From Cylicocyclus nassatus (lineage: Eukaryota; Nematoda; Chromadorea; Rhabditida; Strongylidae), in contig CATQJL010000112.1 in the NCBI GenBank assembly GCA_958299035.1, forward strand, positions 51,318,491 to 51,382,490: 64,000 nucleotides of DNA, written 5' to 3'. The notes below the pieces were generated by a model. The model was not told the origin of the DNA and ran no database searches. It saw nothing but the letters and a program-made list of their open reading frames with translations. A program made the translations under genes and the position numbers. Shown in pieces: positions 28,171 to 40,900 of this stretch. How positions within the stretch are numbered: the first letter of the stretch is position 1; every line of letters begins with the position of its first letter.

Positions 28171-31100
28171 CTATAACTTTTCTGAGACACAGCAAAAAGA
28201 ATTTGACTTACAATTAGCCACCAAATCTTCATGTGGGAGAAGGCATAAAGATTTGCGCTTCTCCTCTACGGAACGGCATCTGAGGGGATGACAGTCATAA
28301 AGCCTTCCCCCAGTTGGCAGCTGGAAACTGCTGCCTACCGTCTTTACAATAACTGCAACTTTCCTCAGAACTTTGCAAAAAGAATTTGACTTACAATTAG
28401 CCACCAAATCTTCATGTGGGAGAAGGCATAAAGATTTGCGCTTCTCCTCTACGGAACGGCATCTGAGGGAAGGGAAGTCATAAAGCCTTCCCCCAGTTGG
28501 CAGCTGGAAACTGCTGCCTACCGTCTCTACAATAACTGCAACTTTCCCCAGAACTTTGCAAAAAGAATTTGACTTACAATTAGCCACCAAATCTTCATGT
28601 GGGAGAAGGCATAAAGATTTGCGCTTCTCCTCTACGGAACGGCATCTGAGGGGATGACAGTCATAAAGCCTTCCCCTCAGTCGGCAGCTAGAAACTGCTG
28701 CCTACCGTCTCTACAATAACTATAACTTTTCTGAGACACAGCAAAAAGAATTTGACTTACAATTAGCCACCAAATCTTCATGTGGGAGAAGGCATAAAGA
28801 TTTGCGCTTCTCCTCTACGGAACGGCATCTGAGGGGATGACAGTCATAAAGCCTTCCCCCAGTTGGCAGCTGGAAACTGCTGCCTACCGTCTTTACAATA
28901 ACTGCAACTTTCCTCAGAACTTTGCAAAAAGAATTTGACTTACAATTAGCCACCAAATCTTCATGTGGGAGAAGGCATAAAGATTTGCGCTTCTCCTCTA
29001 CGGAACGGCATCTGAGGGGATGACAGTCATAAAGCCTTCCCCTCAGTCGGCAGCTAGAAACTGCTGCCTATTTCCTCTACAATAACTGCAACTTTTTTCA
29101 CGACATTCCAGAAAGAATTTAACTTACAATTATCTATCAAATCTTCATGTGAGAGAATGCATAGAAATTTGCGCTTCTCCTCTACGGAACGGCATCTGAG
29201 GGGATGGAAGTCATAAAGCCTTCCCCCAATTGGCAGCTGGAAACTGCTGCCTACTGTCTCTACAATAACTATAACTTTTCTGAGACTCTGCAAAAAGAAT
29301 TTGACTTACAATTAACCACCAAATCTTCATGTGGGAGAATGCATAGAAATTTGCGCTTCTCCTTTACGGAACGGCATCTGAGGGGAGGGAAGTCATAAAG
29401 CCTTCCCCCAGGGCAGCTGGAAACTGCTGCCTACCGTCTCTACAATAACTATAACTTTTCTGAGACGCAGCAAAAAGAATTTGACTTACAATTGACCTTC
29501 AAATCTTCATGTGGGAAAAGGCAAAGATTTGCGCTTCTCCTCTACGGAACGGCATCTGAGGGGATGGAAGTCCTAAAGCCTTCCCCCCAGTTGGCAGCTG
29601 GAAACTGCTGCCTACCGTCCCTACAATCACTGCAACTTTTTTCACGACATTCCAGAAAGAATTTAACTTACATTTATCTATCAAATCTTCATGTGGGAGA
29701 AGGCGTAAAGATTTGCGCTTCTCCTCTACGGAACGGCATCTGAGGGGATGACAGTCATAAAGCCTTCCCTTCAGTCGGCAGCTAGAAACTGCTGCCTACC
29801 GTCTCTACAGTAACTATAACTTTTCTGAGACACAGCAAAAAGAATTTGACTTACAATTGACCTTCAAATCTTCATGTGGGAAAAGGCATAAAGATTTGCG
29901 CTTTTCCCCTACGGAACGGCATCTGAGGGGATGGAAGTCATAAAGCCTTCCCCCCAGTTGGCAGCTGGAAACTGCTGCCTACCGTCTTTACAATAACTGC
30001 AACTTTCCTCAGAACTTTGCAAAAAGAATTTGACTTACAATTAACCACCAAATCTTCATGTGGGAGAATGCATAGAAATTTGCGCTTCTCCTTTACGGAA
30101 CGGCATCTGAGGGGAGGGAAGTCATAAAGCCTTCCCCCAGGGCAGCTGGAAACTGCTGCCTACCGTCTCTACAGTAACTATAACTTTTCTGAGACACAGC
30201 AAAAAGAATTTGACTTACAATTATCTATCAAATCTTCATGTGAGAGAATGCATAGAAATTTGCGCTTCTCCTCTACGGAACGGCATCTGAGGGGATGGAA
30301 GTCATAAAGCCTTCCCCCAATTGGCAGCTGGAAACTGCTGCCTACTGTCTCTACAATAACTATAACTTTTCTGAGACTCTGCAAAAAGAATTTGACTTAC
30401 AATTAACCACCAAATCTTCATGTGGGAGAATGCATAGAAATTTGCGCTTCTCCTTTACGGAACGGCATCTGAGGGGAGGGAAGTCATAAAGCCTTCCCCC
30501 AGGGCAGCTGGAAACTGCTGCCTACCGTCTCTACAATAACTATAACTTTTCTGAGACGCAGCAAAAAGAATTTGACTTACAATTGACCTTCAAATCTTCA
30601 TGTGGGAAAAGGCAAAGATTTGCGCTTCTCCTCTACGGAACGGCATCTGAGGGGATGGAAGTCCTAAAGCCTTCCCCCCAGTTGGCAGCTGGAAACTGCT
30701 GCCTACCGTCCCTACAATCACTGCAACTTTTTTCACGACATTCCAGAAAGAATTTAACTTACATTTATCTATCAAATCTTCATGTGGGAGAAGGCGTAAA
30801 GATTTGCGCTTCTCCTCTACGGAACGGCATCTGAGGGGATGACAGTCATAAAGCCTTCCCTTCAGTCGGCAGCTAGAAACTGCTGCCTACCGTCTCTACA
30901 GTAACTATAACTTTTCTGAGACACAGCAAAAAGAATTTGACTTACAATTGACCTTCAAATCTTCATGTGGGAAAAGGCATAAAGATTTGCGCTTTTCCCC
31001 TACGGAACGGCATCTGAGGGGATGGAAGTCATAAAGCCTTCCCCCCAGTTGGCAGCTGGAAACTGCTGCCTACCGTCTTTACAATAACTGCAACTTTCCT

Positions 31101-34100
31101 CAGAACTTTGCAAAAAGAATTTGACTTACAATTAACCATCAAATCTTCATGTGGGAGAATGCATAGAAATTTGCGCTTCTCCTCTACGGAACGGCATCTG
31201 AGGGATGGAAGTCATAAAGGCTTCCCCCAGTTGGCAGCTTGGAAACTGCTGCCTACCGTCTCTACAATAACTATAACTTTTCTGAGACGCAGCAAAAAGA
31301 ATTTGACTTACAATTGACCTTCAAATCTTCATGTGGGAAAAGGCAAAGATTTGCGCTTCTCCTCTACGGAACGGCATCTGAGGGGATGGAAGTCCTAAAG
31401 CCTTCCCCCCAGTTGGCAGCTGGAAACTGCTGCCTACCGTCCCTACAATCACTGCAACTTTTTTCACGACATTCCAGAAAGAATTTAACTTACAATTATC
31501 TATCAAATCTTCATGTGGGAGAATGCATAGAAATTTGCGCTTCTCCTTTACTGAACGGCATCTGAGGGGATGGAAGTCATAAAGCCTTCCCCCCAGTTGG
31601 CAGCTGGAAACTGCTGCCTACCGTCTTTACAATAACTGCAACTTTCCTCAGAACTTTGCAAAAAGAATTTGACTTACAATTAACCATCAAATCTTCATGT
31701 GGGAGAATGCATAGAAATTTGCGCTTCTCCTTTACTGAACGGCATCTGAGGGGAGGGAAGTCATAAAGCCTTCCCCCAGGGCAGCTGGAAACTGCTGCCT
31801 ACCGTCTCTTCAATAACTATAACTTTTCTGAGACGCAGCAAAAAGAATTTGACTTACAATTGACCTTCAAATCTTCATGTGGTAAAAGGCAAAGATTTGC
31901 GCTTCTCCTCTACGGAACGGCATCTGAGGGGATGGAAGTCCTAAAGCCTTCCCCCCAGTTGGCAGCTGGAAACTGCTGCCTACCGTCCCTACAATCACTG
32001 CAACTTTTTTCACGACATTCCAGAAAGAATTTAACTTACATTTATCTATCAAATCTTCATGTGGGAGAAGGCATAAAGATTTGCGCTTCTCCTCTACGGA
32101 ACGGCATCTGAGGGGATGACAGTCATAAAGCCTTCCCCTCAGTCGGCAGCTAGAAACTGCTGCCTACCGTCCCTACAATCACTGCAACTTTTTTCACGAC
32201 ATTCCAGAAAGAATTTAACTTACATTTATCTATCAAATCTTCATGTGGGAGAAGGCATAAAGATTTGCGCTTTTCCCCTACGGAACGGCATCTGAGGGGA
32301 TGGAAGTCATAAAGCCTTCCCCCCAGTTGGCAGCTGGAAACTGCTGCCTACCGTCCCTACAATCACTGCAACTTTTTTCACGACATTCCAGAAACAATTT
32401 AACTTACATTTATCTATCAAATCTTCATGTGGGAGAAGGCATAAAGATTTGCGCTTCTCCTCTACGGAACGGCATCTGAGGGGATGACAGTCATAAAGCC
32501 TTCCCCTCAGTCGGCAGCTAGAAACTGCTGCCTACCGTCTCTACAATAACTATAACTTTTCTGAGACACAGCAAAAAGAATTTGACTTACAATTAGCCAC
32601 CAAATCTTCATGTGGGAGAAGGCATAAAGATTTGCGCTTCTCCTCTACGGAACGGCATCTGAGGGGATGACAGTCATAAAGCCTTCCCCCAGTTGGCAGC
32701 TGGAAACTGCTGCCTACCGTCTTTACAATAACTGCAACTTTCCTCAGAACTTTGCAAAAAGAATTTAACTTACATTTATCTATCAAATCTTCATGTGGGA
32801 GAAGGCATAAAGATTTGCGCTTCTCCTCTACGGAACGGCATCTGAGGGGATGACAGTCATAAAGCCTTCCCCTCAGTCGGCAGCTAGAAACTGCTGCCTA
32901 CCGTCTCTACAATAACTATAACTTTTCTGAGACACAGCAAAAAGAATTTGACTTACAATTAGCCACCAAATCTTCATGTGGGAGAAGGCATAAAGATTTG
33001 CGCTTCTCCTCTACGGAACGGCATCTGAGGGGATGACAGTCATAAAGCCTTCCCCCAGTTGGCAGCTGGAAACTGCTGCCTACCGTCTTTACAATAACTG
33101 CAACTTTCCTCAGAACTTTGCAAAAAGAATTTGACTTACAATTAGCCACCAAATCTTCATGTGGGAGAAGGCATAAAGATTTGCGCTTCTCCTCTACGGA
33201 ACGGCATCTGAGGGGATGACAGTCATAAAGCCTTCCCCCAGTTGGCAGCTGGAAACTGCTGCCTACCGTCTCTACAATAACTGCAACTTTCCCCAGAACT
33301 TTGCAAAAAGAATTTGACTTACAATTAGCCACCAAATCTTCATGTGGGAGAAGGCATAAAGATTTGCGCTTCTCCTCTACGGAACGGCATCTGAGGGGAT
33401 GACAGTCATAAAGCCTTCCCCTCAGTCGGCAGCTAGAAACTGCTGCCTACCGTCTCTACAATAACTATAACTTTTCTGAGACACAGCAAAAAGAATTTGA
33501 CTTACAATTAGCCACCAAATCTTCATGTGGGAGAAGGCATAAAGATTTGCGCTTCTCCTCTACGGAACGGCATCTGAGGGGATGACAGTCATAAAGCCTT
33601 CCCCCAGTTGGCAGCTGGAAACTGCTGCCTACCGTCTTTACAATAACTGCAACTTTCCTCAGAACTTTGCAAAAAGAATTTGACTTACAATTAGCCACCA
33701 AATCTTCATGTGGGAGAAGGCATAAAGATTTGCGCTTCTCCTCTACGGAACGGCATCTGAGGGGATGACAGTCATAAAGCCTTCCCCTCAGTCGGCAGCT
33801 AGAAACTGCTGCCTATTTCCTCTACAATAACTGCAACTTTTTTCACGACATTCCAGAAAGAATTTAACTTACAATTATCTATCAAATCTTCATGTGAGAG
33901 AATGCATAGAAATTTGCGCTTCTCCTCTACGGAACGGCATCTGAGGGGATGGAAGTCATAAAGCCTTCCCCCAATTGGCAGCTGGAAACTGCTGCCTACT
34001 GTCTCTACAATAACTATAACTTTTCTGAGACTCTGCAAAAAGAATTTGACTTACAATTAACCACCAAATCTTCATGTGGGAGAATGCATAGAAATTTGCG

Positions 34101-37100
34101 CTTCTCCTTTACGGAACGGCATCTGAGGGGAGGGAAGTCATAAAGCCTTCCCCCAGGGCAGCTGGAAACTGCTGCCTACCGTCTCTACAATAACTATAAC
34201 TTTTCTGAGACGCAGCAAAAAGAATTTGACTTACAATTGACCTTCAAATCTTCATGTGGGAAAAGGCAAAGATTTGCGCTTCTCCTCTACGGAACGGCAT
34301 CTGAGGGGATGGAAGTCCTAAAGCCTTCCCCCCAGTTGGCAGCTGGAAACTGCTGCCTACCGTCCCTACAATCACTGCAACTTTTTTCACGACATTCCAG
34401 AAAGAATTTAACTTACATTTATCTATCAAATCTTCATGTGGGAGAAGGCGTAAAGATTTGCGCTTCTCCTCTACGGAACGGCATCTGAGGGGATGACAGT
34501 CATAAAGCCTTCCCTTCAGTCGGCAGCTAGAAACTGCTGCCTACCGTCTCTACAGTAACTATAACTTTTCTGAGACACAGCAAAAAGAATTTGACTTACA
34601 ATTGACCTTCAAATCTTCATGTGGGAAAAGGCATAAAGATTTGCGCTTTTCCCCTACGGAACGGCATCTGAGGGGATGGAAGTCATAAAGCCTTCCCCCC
34701 AGTTGGCAGCTGGAAACTGCTGCCTACCGTCTTTACAATAACTGCAACTTTCCTCAGAACTTTGCAAAAAGAATTTGACTTACAATTAACCATCAAATCT
34801 TCATGTGGGAGAATGCATAGAAATTTGCGCTTCTCCTCTACGGAACGGCATCTGAGGGGATGGAAGTCATAAAGGCTTCCCCCAGTTGGCAGCTTGGAAA
34901 CTGCTGCCTACCGTCTCTACAATAACTATAACTTTTCTGAGACGCAGCAAAAAGAATTTGACTTACAATTGACCTTCAAATCTTCATGTGGGAAAAGGCA
35001 AAGATTTGCGCTTCTCCTCTACGGAACGGCATCTGAGGGGATGGAAGTCCTAAAGCCTTCCCCCCAGTTGGCAGCTGGAAACTGCTGCCTACCGTCCCTA
35101 CAATCACTGCAACTTTTTTCACGACATTCCAGAAAGAATTTAACTTACAATTATCTATCAAATCTTCATGTGGGAGAATGCATAGAAATTTGCGCTTCTC
35201 CTTTACTGAACGGCATCTGAGGGGATGGAAGTCATAAAGCCTTCCCCCCAGTTGGCAGCTGGAAACTGCTGCCTACCGTCTTTACAATAACTGCAACTTT
35301 CCTCAGAACTTTGCAAAAAGAATTTGACTTACAATTAACCATCAAATCTTCATGTGGGAGAATGCATAGAAATTTGCGCTTCTCCTTTACTGAACGGCAT
35401 CTGAGGGGAGGGAAGTCATAAAGCCTTCCCCCAGGGCAGCTGGAAACTGCTGCCTACCGTCTCTTCAATAACTATAACTTTTCTGAGACGCAGCAAAAAG
35501 AATTTGACTTACAATTGACCTTCAAATCTTCATGTGGGAAAAGGCAAAGATTTGCGCTTCTCCTCTACGGAACGGCATCTGAGGGGATGGAAGTCCTAAA
35601 GCCTTCCCCCCAGTTGGCAGCTGGAAACTGCTGCCTACCGTCCCTACAATCACTGCAACTTTTTTCACGACATTCCAGAAAGAATTTAACTTACATTTAT
35701 CTATCAAATCTTCATGTGGGAGAAGGCATAAAGATTTGCGCTTCTCCTCTACGGAACGGCATCTGAGGGGATGACAGTCATAAAGCCTTCCCCTCAGTCG
35801 GCAGCTAGAAACTGCTGCCTACCGTCCCTACAATCACTGCAACTTTCCTCAGAACTTTGCAAAAAGAATTTGACTTACAATTGACCTTCAAATCTTCATG
35901 TGGGAAAAGGCATAAAGATTTGCGCTTTTCCCCTACGGAACGGCATCTGAGGGGATGGAAGTCATAAAGCCTTCCCCCCAGTTGGCAGCTGGAAACTGCT
36001 GCCTACCGTCTCTACAATCACTGCAACTTTTTTCACGACATTCCAGAAAGAATTTAACTTACATTTATCTATCAAATCTTCATGTGGGAGAAGGCATAAA
36101 GATTTGCGCTTCTCCTCTACGGAACGGCATCTGAGGGGATGACAGTCATAAAGCCTTCCCCTCAGTCGGCAGCTAGAAACTGCTGCCTACCGTCCCTACA
36201 ATCACTGCAACTTTCCTCAGAACTTTGCAAAAAGAATTTGACTTACAATTGACCTTCAAATCTTCATGTGGGAAAAGGCATAAAGATTTGCGCTTTTCCC
36301 CTACGGAACGGCATCTGAGGGGATGGAAGTCATAAAGCCTTCCCCCCAGTTGGCAGCTGGAAACTGCTGCCTACCGTCCCTACAATCACTGCAACTTTTT
36401 TCACGACATTCCAGAAAGAATTTAACTTACATTTATCTATCAAATCTTCATGTGGGAGAAGGCATAAAGATTTGCGCTTCTCCTCTACGGAACGGCATCT
36501 GAGGGGATGACAGTCATAAAGCCTTCCCCTCAGTCGGCAGCTAGAAACTGCTGCCTACCGTCTCTACAATAACTATAACTTTTCTGAGACACAGCAAAAA
36601 GAATTTGACTTACAATTAGCCACCAAATCTTCATGTGGGAGAAGGCATAAAGATTTGCGCTTCTCCTCTACGGAACGGCATCTGAGGGGATGACAGTCAT
36701 AAAGCCTTCCCCCAGTTGGCAGCTGGAAACTGCTGCCTACCGTCTTTACAATAACTGCAACTTTCCTCAGAACTTTGCAAAAAGAATTTGACTTACAATT
36801 AGCCACCAAATCTTCATGTGGGAGAAGGCATAAAGATTTGCGCTTCTCCTCTACGGAACGGCATCTGAGGGGATGACAGTCATAAAGCCTTCCCCCAGTT
36901 GGCAGCTGGAAACTGCTGCCTACCGTCTCTACAATAACTGCAACTTTCCCCAGAACTTTGCAAAAAGAATTTGACTTACAATTAGCCACCAAATCTTCAT
37001 GTGGGAGAAGGCATAAAGATTTGCGCTTCTCCTCTACGGAACGGCATCTGAGGGGATGACAGTCATAAAGCCTTCCCCTCAGTCGGCAGCTAGAAACTGC

Positions 37101-37778
37101 TGCCTACCGTCTCTACAATAACTATAACTTTTCTGAGACACAGCAAAAAGAATTTGACTTACAATTAGCCACCAAATCTTCATGTGGGAGAAGGCATAAA
37201 GATTTGCGCTTCTCCTCTACGGAACGGCATCTGAGGGGATGGAAGTCATAAAGCCTTCCCCCAATTGGCAGCTGGAAACTGCTGCCTACTGTCTCTACAA
37301 TAACTATAACTTTTCTGAGACTCTGCAAAAAGAATTTGACTTACAATTAACCACCAAATCTTCATGTGGGAGAATGCATAGAAATTTGCGCTTCTCCTTT
37401 ACGGAACGGCATCTGAGGGGAGGGAAGTCATAAAGCCTTCCCCCAGGGCAGCTGGAAACTGCTGCCTACCGTCTCTACAATAACTATAACTTTTCTGAGA
37501 CGCAGCAAAAAGAATCTGACTTACAATTGACCTTCAAATCTTCATGTGGGAAAAGGCAAAGATTTGCGCTTCTCCTCTACGGAACGGCATCTGAGGGGAT
37601 GGAAGTCCTAAAGCCTTCCCCCCAGTTGGCAGCTGGAAACTGCTGCCTACCGTCCCTACAATCACTGCAACTTTTTTCACGACATTCCAGAAAGAATTTA
37701 ACTTACATTTATCTATCAAATCTTCATGTGGGAGAAGGCGTAAAGATTTGCGCTTCTCCTCTACGGAACGGCATCTGA
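28171..37778 (+). repeat. Long-range satellite block duplications (26, 20 and 18 units)
   Basis: The block 28,171-29,743 recurs at 32,916-34,488 (offset 4,745 bp, 26 units). Part of it recurs again: 31,239-32,111 at 34,894-35,766 (offset 3,655 bp, 20 units), and 33,949-34,488 at 37,239-37,778 (offset 3,290 bp, 18 units). A marker of this interval is the attagccaccaaatc variant of the central segment, which is absent elsewhere in the array. The change from 20 to 18 units between adjacent markers implies a two-unit deletion inside one copy. Confidence 0.8.
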
Positions 37779-37999
37779 GGGGATGACAGTCATAAAGCCT
37801 TCCCTTCAGTCGGCAGCTAGAAACTGCTGCCTACCGTCTCTACAGTAACTATAACTTTTCTGAGACACAGCAAAAAGAATTTGACTTACAATTGACCTTC
37901 AAATCTTCATGTGGGAAAAGGCATAAAGATTTGCGCTTTTCCCCTACGGAACGGCATCTGAGGGGATGGAAGTCATAAAGCCTTCCCCCCAGTTGGCAG

Positions 38000-40900
38000 C
38001 TGGAAACTGCTGCCTACCGTCTTTACAATAACTGCAACTTTCCTCAGAACTTTGCAAAAAGAATTTGACTTACAATTAACCATCAAATCTTCATGTGGGA
38101 GAATGCATAGAAATTTGCGCTTCTCCTCTACGGAACGGCATCTGAGGGGATGGAAGTCATAAAGGCTTCCCCCAGTTGGCAGCTTGGAAACTGCTGCCTA
38201 CCGTCTCTACAATAACTATAACTTTTCTGAAACTCTGCAAAAAGAATTTGACTTACAATTAACCACCAAATCTTCATGTGGGAGAATGCATAGAAATTTG
38301 CGCTTCTCCTCTACGGAACGGCATCTGAGGGGATGGAATTCATAAAGCCTTCCCCTCAGTCGGCAGCTAGAAACTGCTGCCTACCGTCTCTACAATAATT
38401 GCAACTTTCCCCAGAACTTTGCAGAAAGAATTTGACTTACAATTAACCATCAAATCTTCATGTGGGAGAAGGCACAAAGATTTGCGCTTCTCCTCTACGG
38501 AACGGCATCTGAGGGGATGGAAGTCATAAAGCCTTCCCCCCAGTTGGCAGCTGGAAACTGCTGCCTACCGTCTCTACAATAACTGCAACTTTCCTCAGAA
38601 CTTTGCAAAAAGAATTTGACTTACAATTAACCACCAAATCTTCATGTGGGAGAATGCATAGAAATTTGCGCTTCTCCTCTACGGAACGGCATCTGAGGGG
38701 ATGGAAGTCATAAAGGCTTCCCCCAGTTGGCAGCTTGGAAACCGCTGCCTACCGTCTCTACAATAACTATAACTTTTCTGAGACTCTGCAAAAAGAATTT
38801 GACTTACAATTAACCACCAAATCTTCATGTGGGAGAATGCATAGAAATTTGCGCTTCTCCTCTACGGAACGGCATCTGAGGGGATGGAAGTCATAAAGCC
38901 TTCCCCCCAGTTGGCAGCTGGAAACTGCTGCCTACCGTCTCTACAATAACTGCAACTTTCCTCAGAACTTTGCAAAAAGAATTTGACTTACAATTGACCT
39001 TCAAATCTTCATGTGGGAAAAGGCATAAAGATTTGCGCTTTTCCCCTACGGAACGGCATCTGAGGGGATGGCAGTCATAAAGCCTTCCCCTCAGTCGGCA
39101 GCTAGAAACTGCTGCCTACCGTCTCTACAATAACTGCAACTTTCCCCAGAACTTTGCAAAAAGAATTTGACTTACAATTAACCATCAAATCTTCATGTGG
39201 GAGAAGGCACAAAGATTTGCGCTTCTCCTCTACGGAACGGCATCTGAGGGGATGGAAGTCATAAAGCCTTCCCCCCAGTTGGCAGCTGGACAATAACTAT
39301 AACTTTTGTGAGACGCTGCAAAAAGAATTTGACTTACAATTGACCTTCAAATCTTCATGTGGGAAAAGGTATAAAGATTTGCGCTTTTTCTCTACGGAAC
39401 GGCATCTGAGGGGATGGCAGTCATAAAGCCTTCCCCTCAGTCGGTAGCTAGAAACTGCTGCCTACCGTCTCTACAATAACTGCAACTTTCCTCAGAACTT
39501 CGCAAAAAGAATTTGACTTACAATTAACCATCAAATCTTCATGTGGGAGAAGGCACAAAGATTTGCGCTTCTCCTCTACGGAACGGCATCTGAGGGGATG
39601 GAAGTCATAAAGCCTTCCCCCCAGTTGGCAGCTGGAAACCGCTGCCTACCGTCTCTACAATAACTGCAACTTTCCTCAGAACTTTGCAAAAAGAATTTGA
39701 CTTACAATTAACCACCAAATCTTCATGTGGGAGAATACATAGAAATTTGCGCTTCTCCTCTACGGAACGGCATCTGAGGGGATGGAAGTCATAAAGGCTT
39801 CCCCCAGTTGGCAGCTTGGAAACTGCTGCCTACCGTCTCTACAATAACTATAACTTTTCTGAGACTCTGCAAAAAGAATTTGACTTACAATTAACCACCA
39901 AATCTTCATGTGGGAGAATGCATAGAAATTTGCGCTTCTCCTCTACGGAACGGCATCTGAGGGGATGGAAGTCATAAAGCCTTCCCCCCAGTTGGCAGCT
40001 GGAAACTGCTGCCTACCGTCTCTACAATAACTGCAACTTTCCTCAGAACTTTGCAAAAAGAATTTGACTTACAATTGACCTTCAAATCTTCATGTGGGAA
40101 AAGGCATAAAGATTTGCGCTTTTCCCCTACGGAACGGCATCTGAGGGGATGGCAGTCATAAAGCCTTCCCCTCAGTCGGCAGCTAGAAACTGCTGCCTAC
40201 CGTCTCTACAATAACTGCAACTTTCCCCAGAACTTTGCAAAAAGAATTTGACTTACAATTAACCATCAAATCTTCATGTGGGAGAAGGCACAAAGATTTG
40301 CGCTTCTCCTCTACGGAACGGCATCTGAGGGGATGGAAGTCATAAAGCCTTCCCCCCAGTTGGCAGCTGGAAACTGCTGCCTACCGTCTCTACAATAACT
40401 GCAACTTTCCTCAGAACTTTGCAAAAAGAATTTGACTTACAATTGACCTTCAAATCTTCATGTGGGAAAAGGTATAAAGATTTGCGCTTTTCCTCTACGG
40501 AACGGCATCTGAGGGGATGGCAGTCATAAAGCCTTCCCCTCAGTCGGCAGCTAGAAACTGCTGCCTACCGTCTCTACAATAACTGCAACTTTCCTCAGAA
40601 CTTCGCAAAAAGAATTTGACTTACAATTAACCATCAAATCTTCATGTGGGAGAAGGCACAAAGATTTGCGCTTCTCCTCTACGGAACGGCATCTGAGGGG
40701 ATGGAAGTCATAAAGCCTTCCCCCCAGTTGGCAGCTGGAAACTGCTGCCTACCGTCTCTACAATAACTGCAACTTTCCTCAGAACTTTGCAAAAAGAATT
40801 TGACTTACAATTGACCTTCAAATCTTCATGTGGGAAAAGGCACAAAGATTTGCGCTTTTCCCCTACGGAACGCATCTGAGGGGATGGCAGTCATAAAGCC

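Larger units (their letters stand above)
5178..37700 (+). repeat. Satellite core containing class B monomers
   Basis: Class B units, recognised by ttcacgacattccagaaag followed by aatttaact, first appear near 5,178 and last appear near 37,690. Outside this interval (1-5.15 kb and 37.8-43.3 kb) only class A and class C units are seen. Within the core, A, B and C alternate in ordered groups, often with linked variants: cagtcggcagctaga before an A or B box, agggcagctgg before a C box, and aaaaggcaaagattt in units just after a C box. This is a mosaic, higher-order organisation and not a simple monomeric array. Confidence 0.8.
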
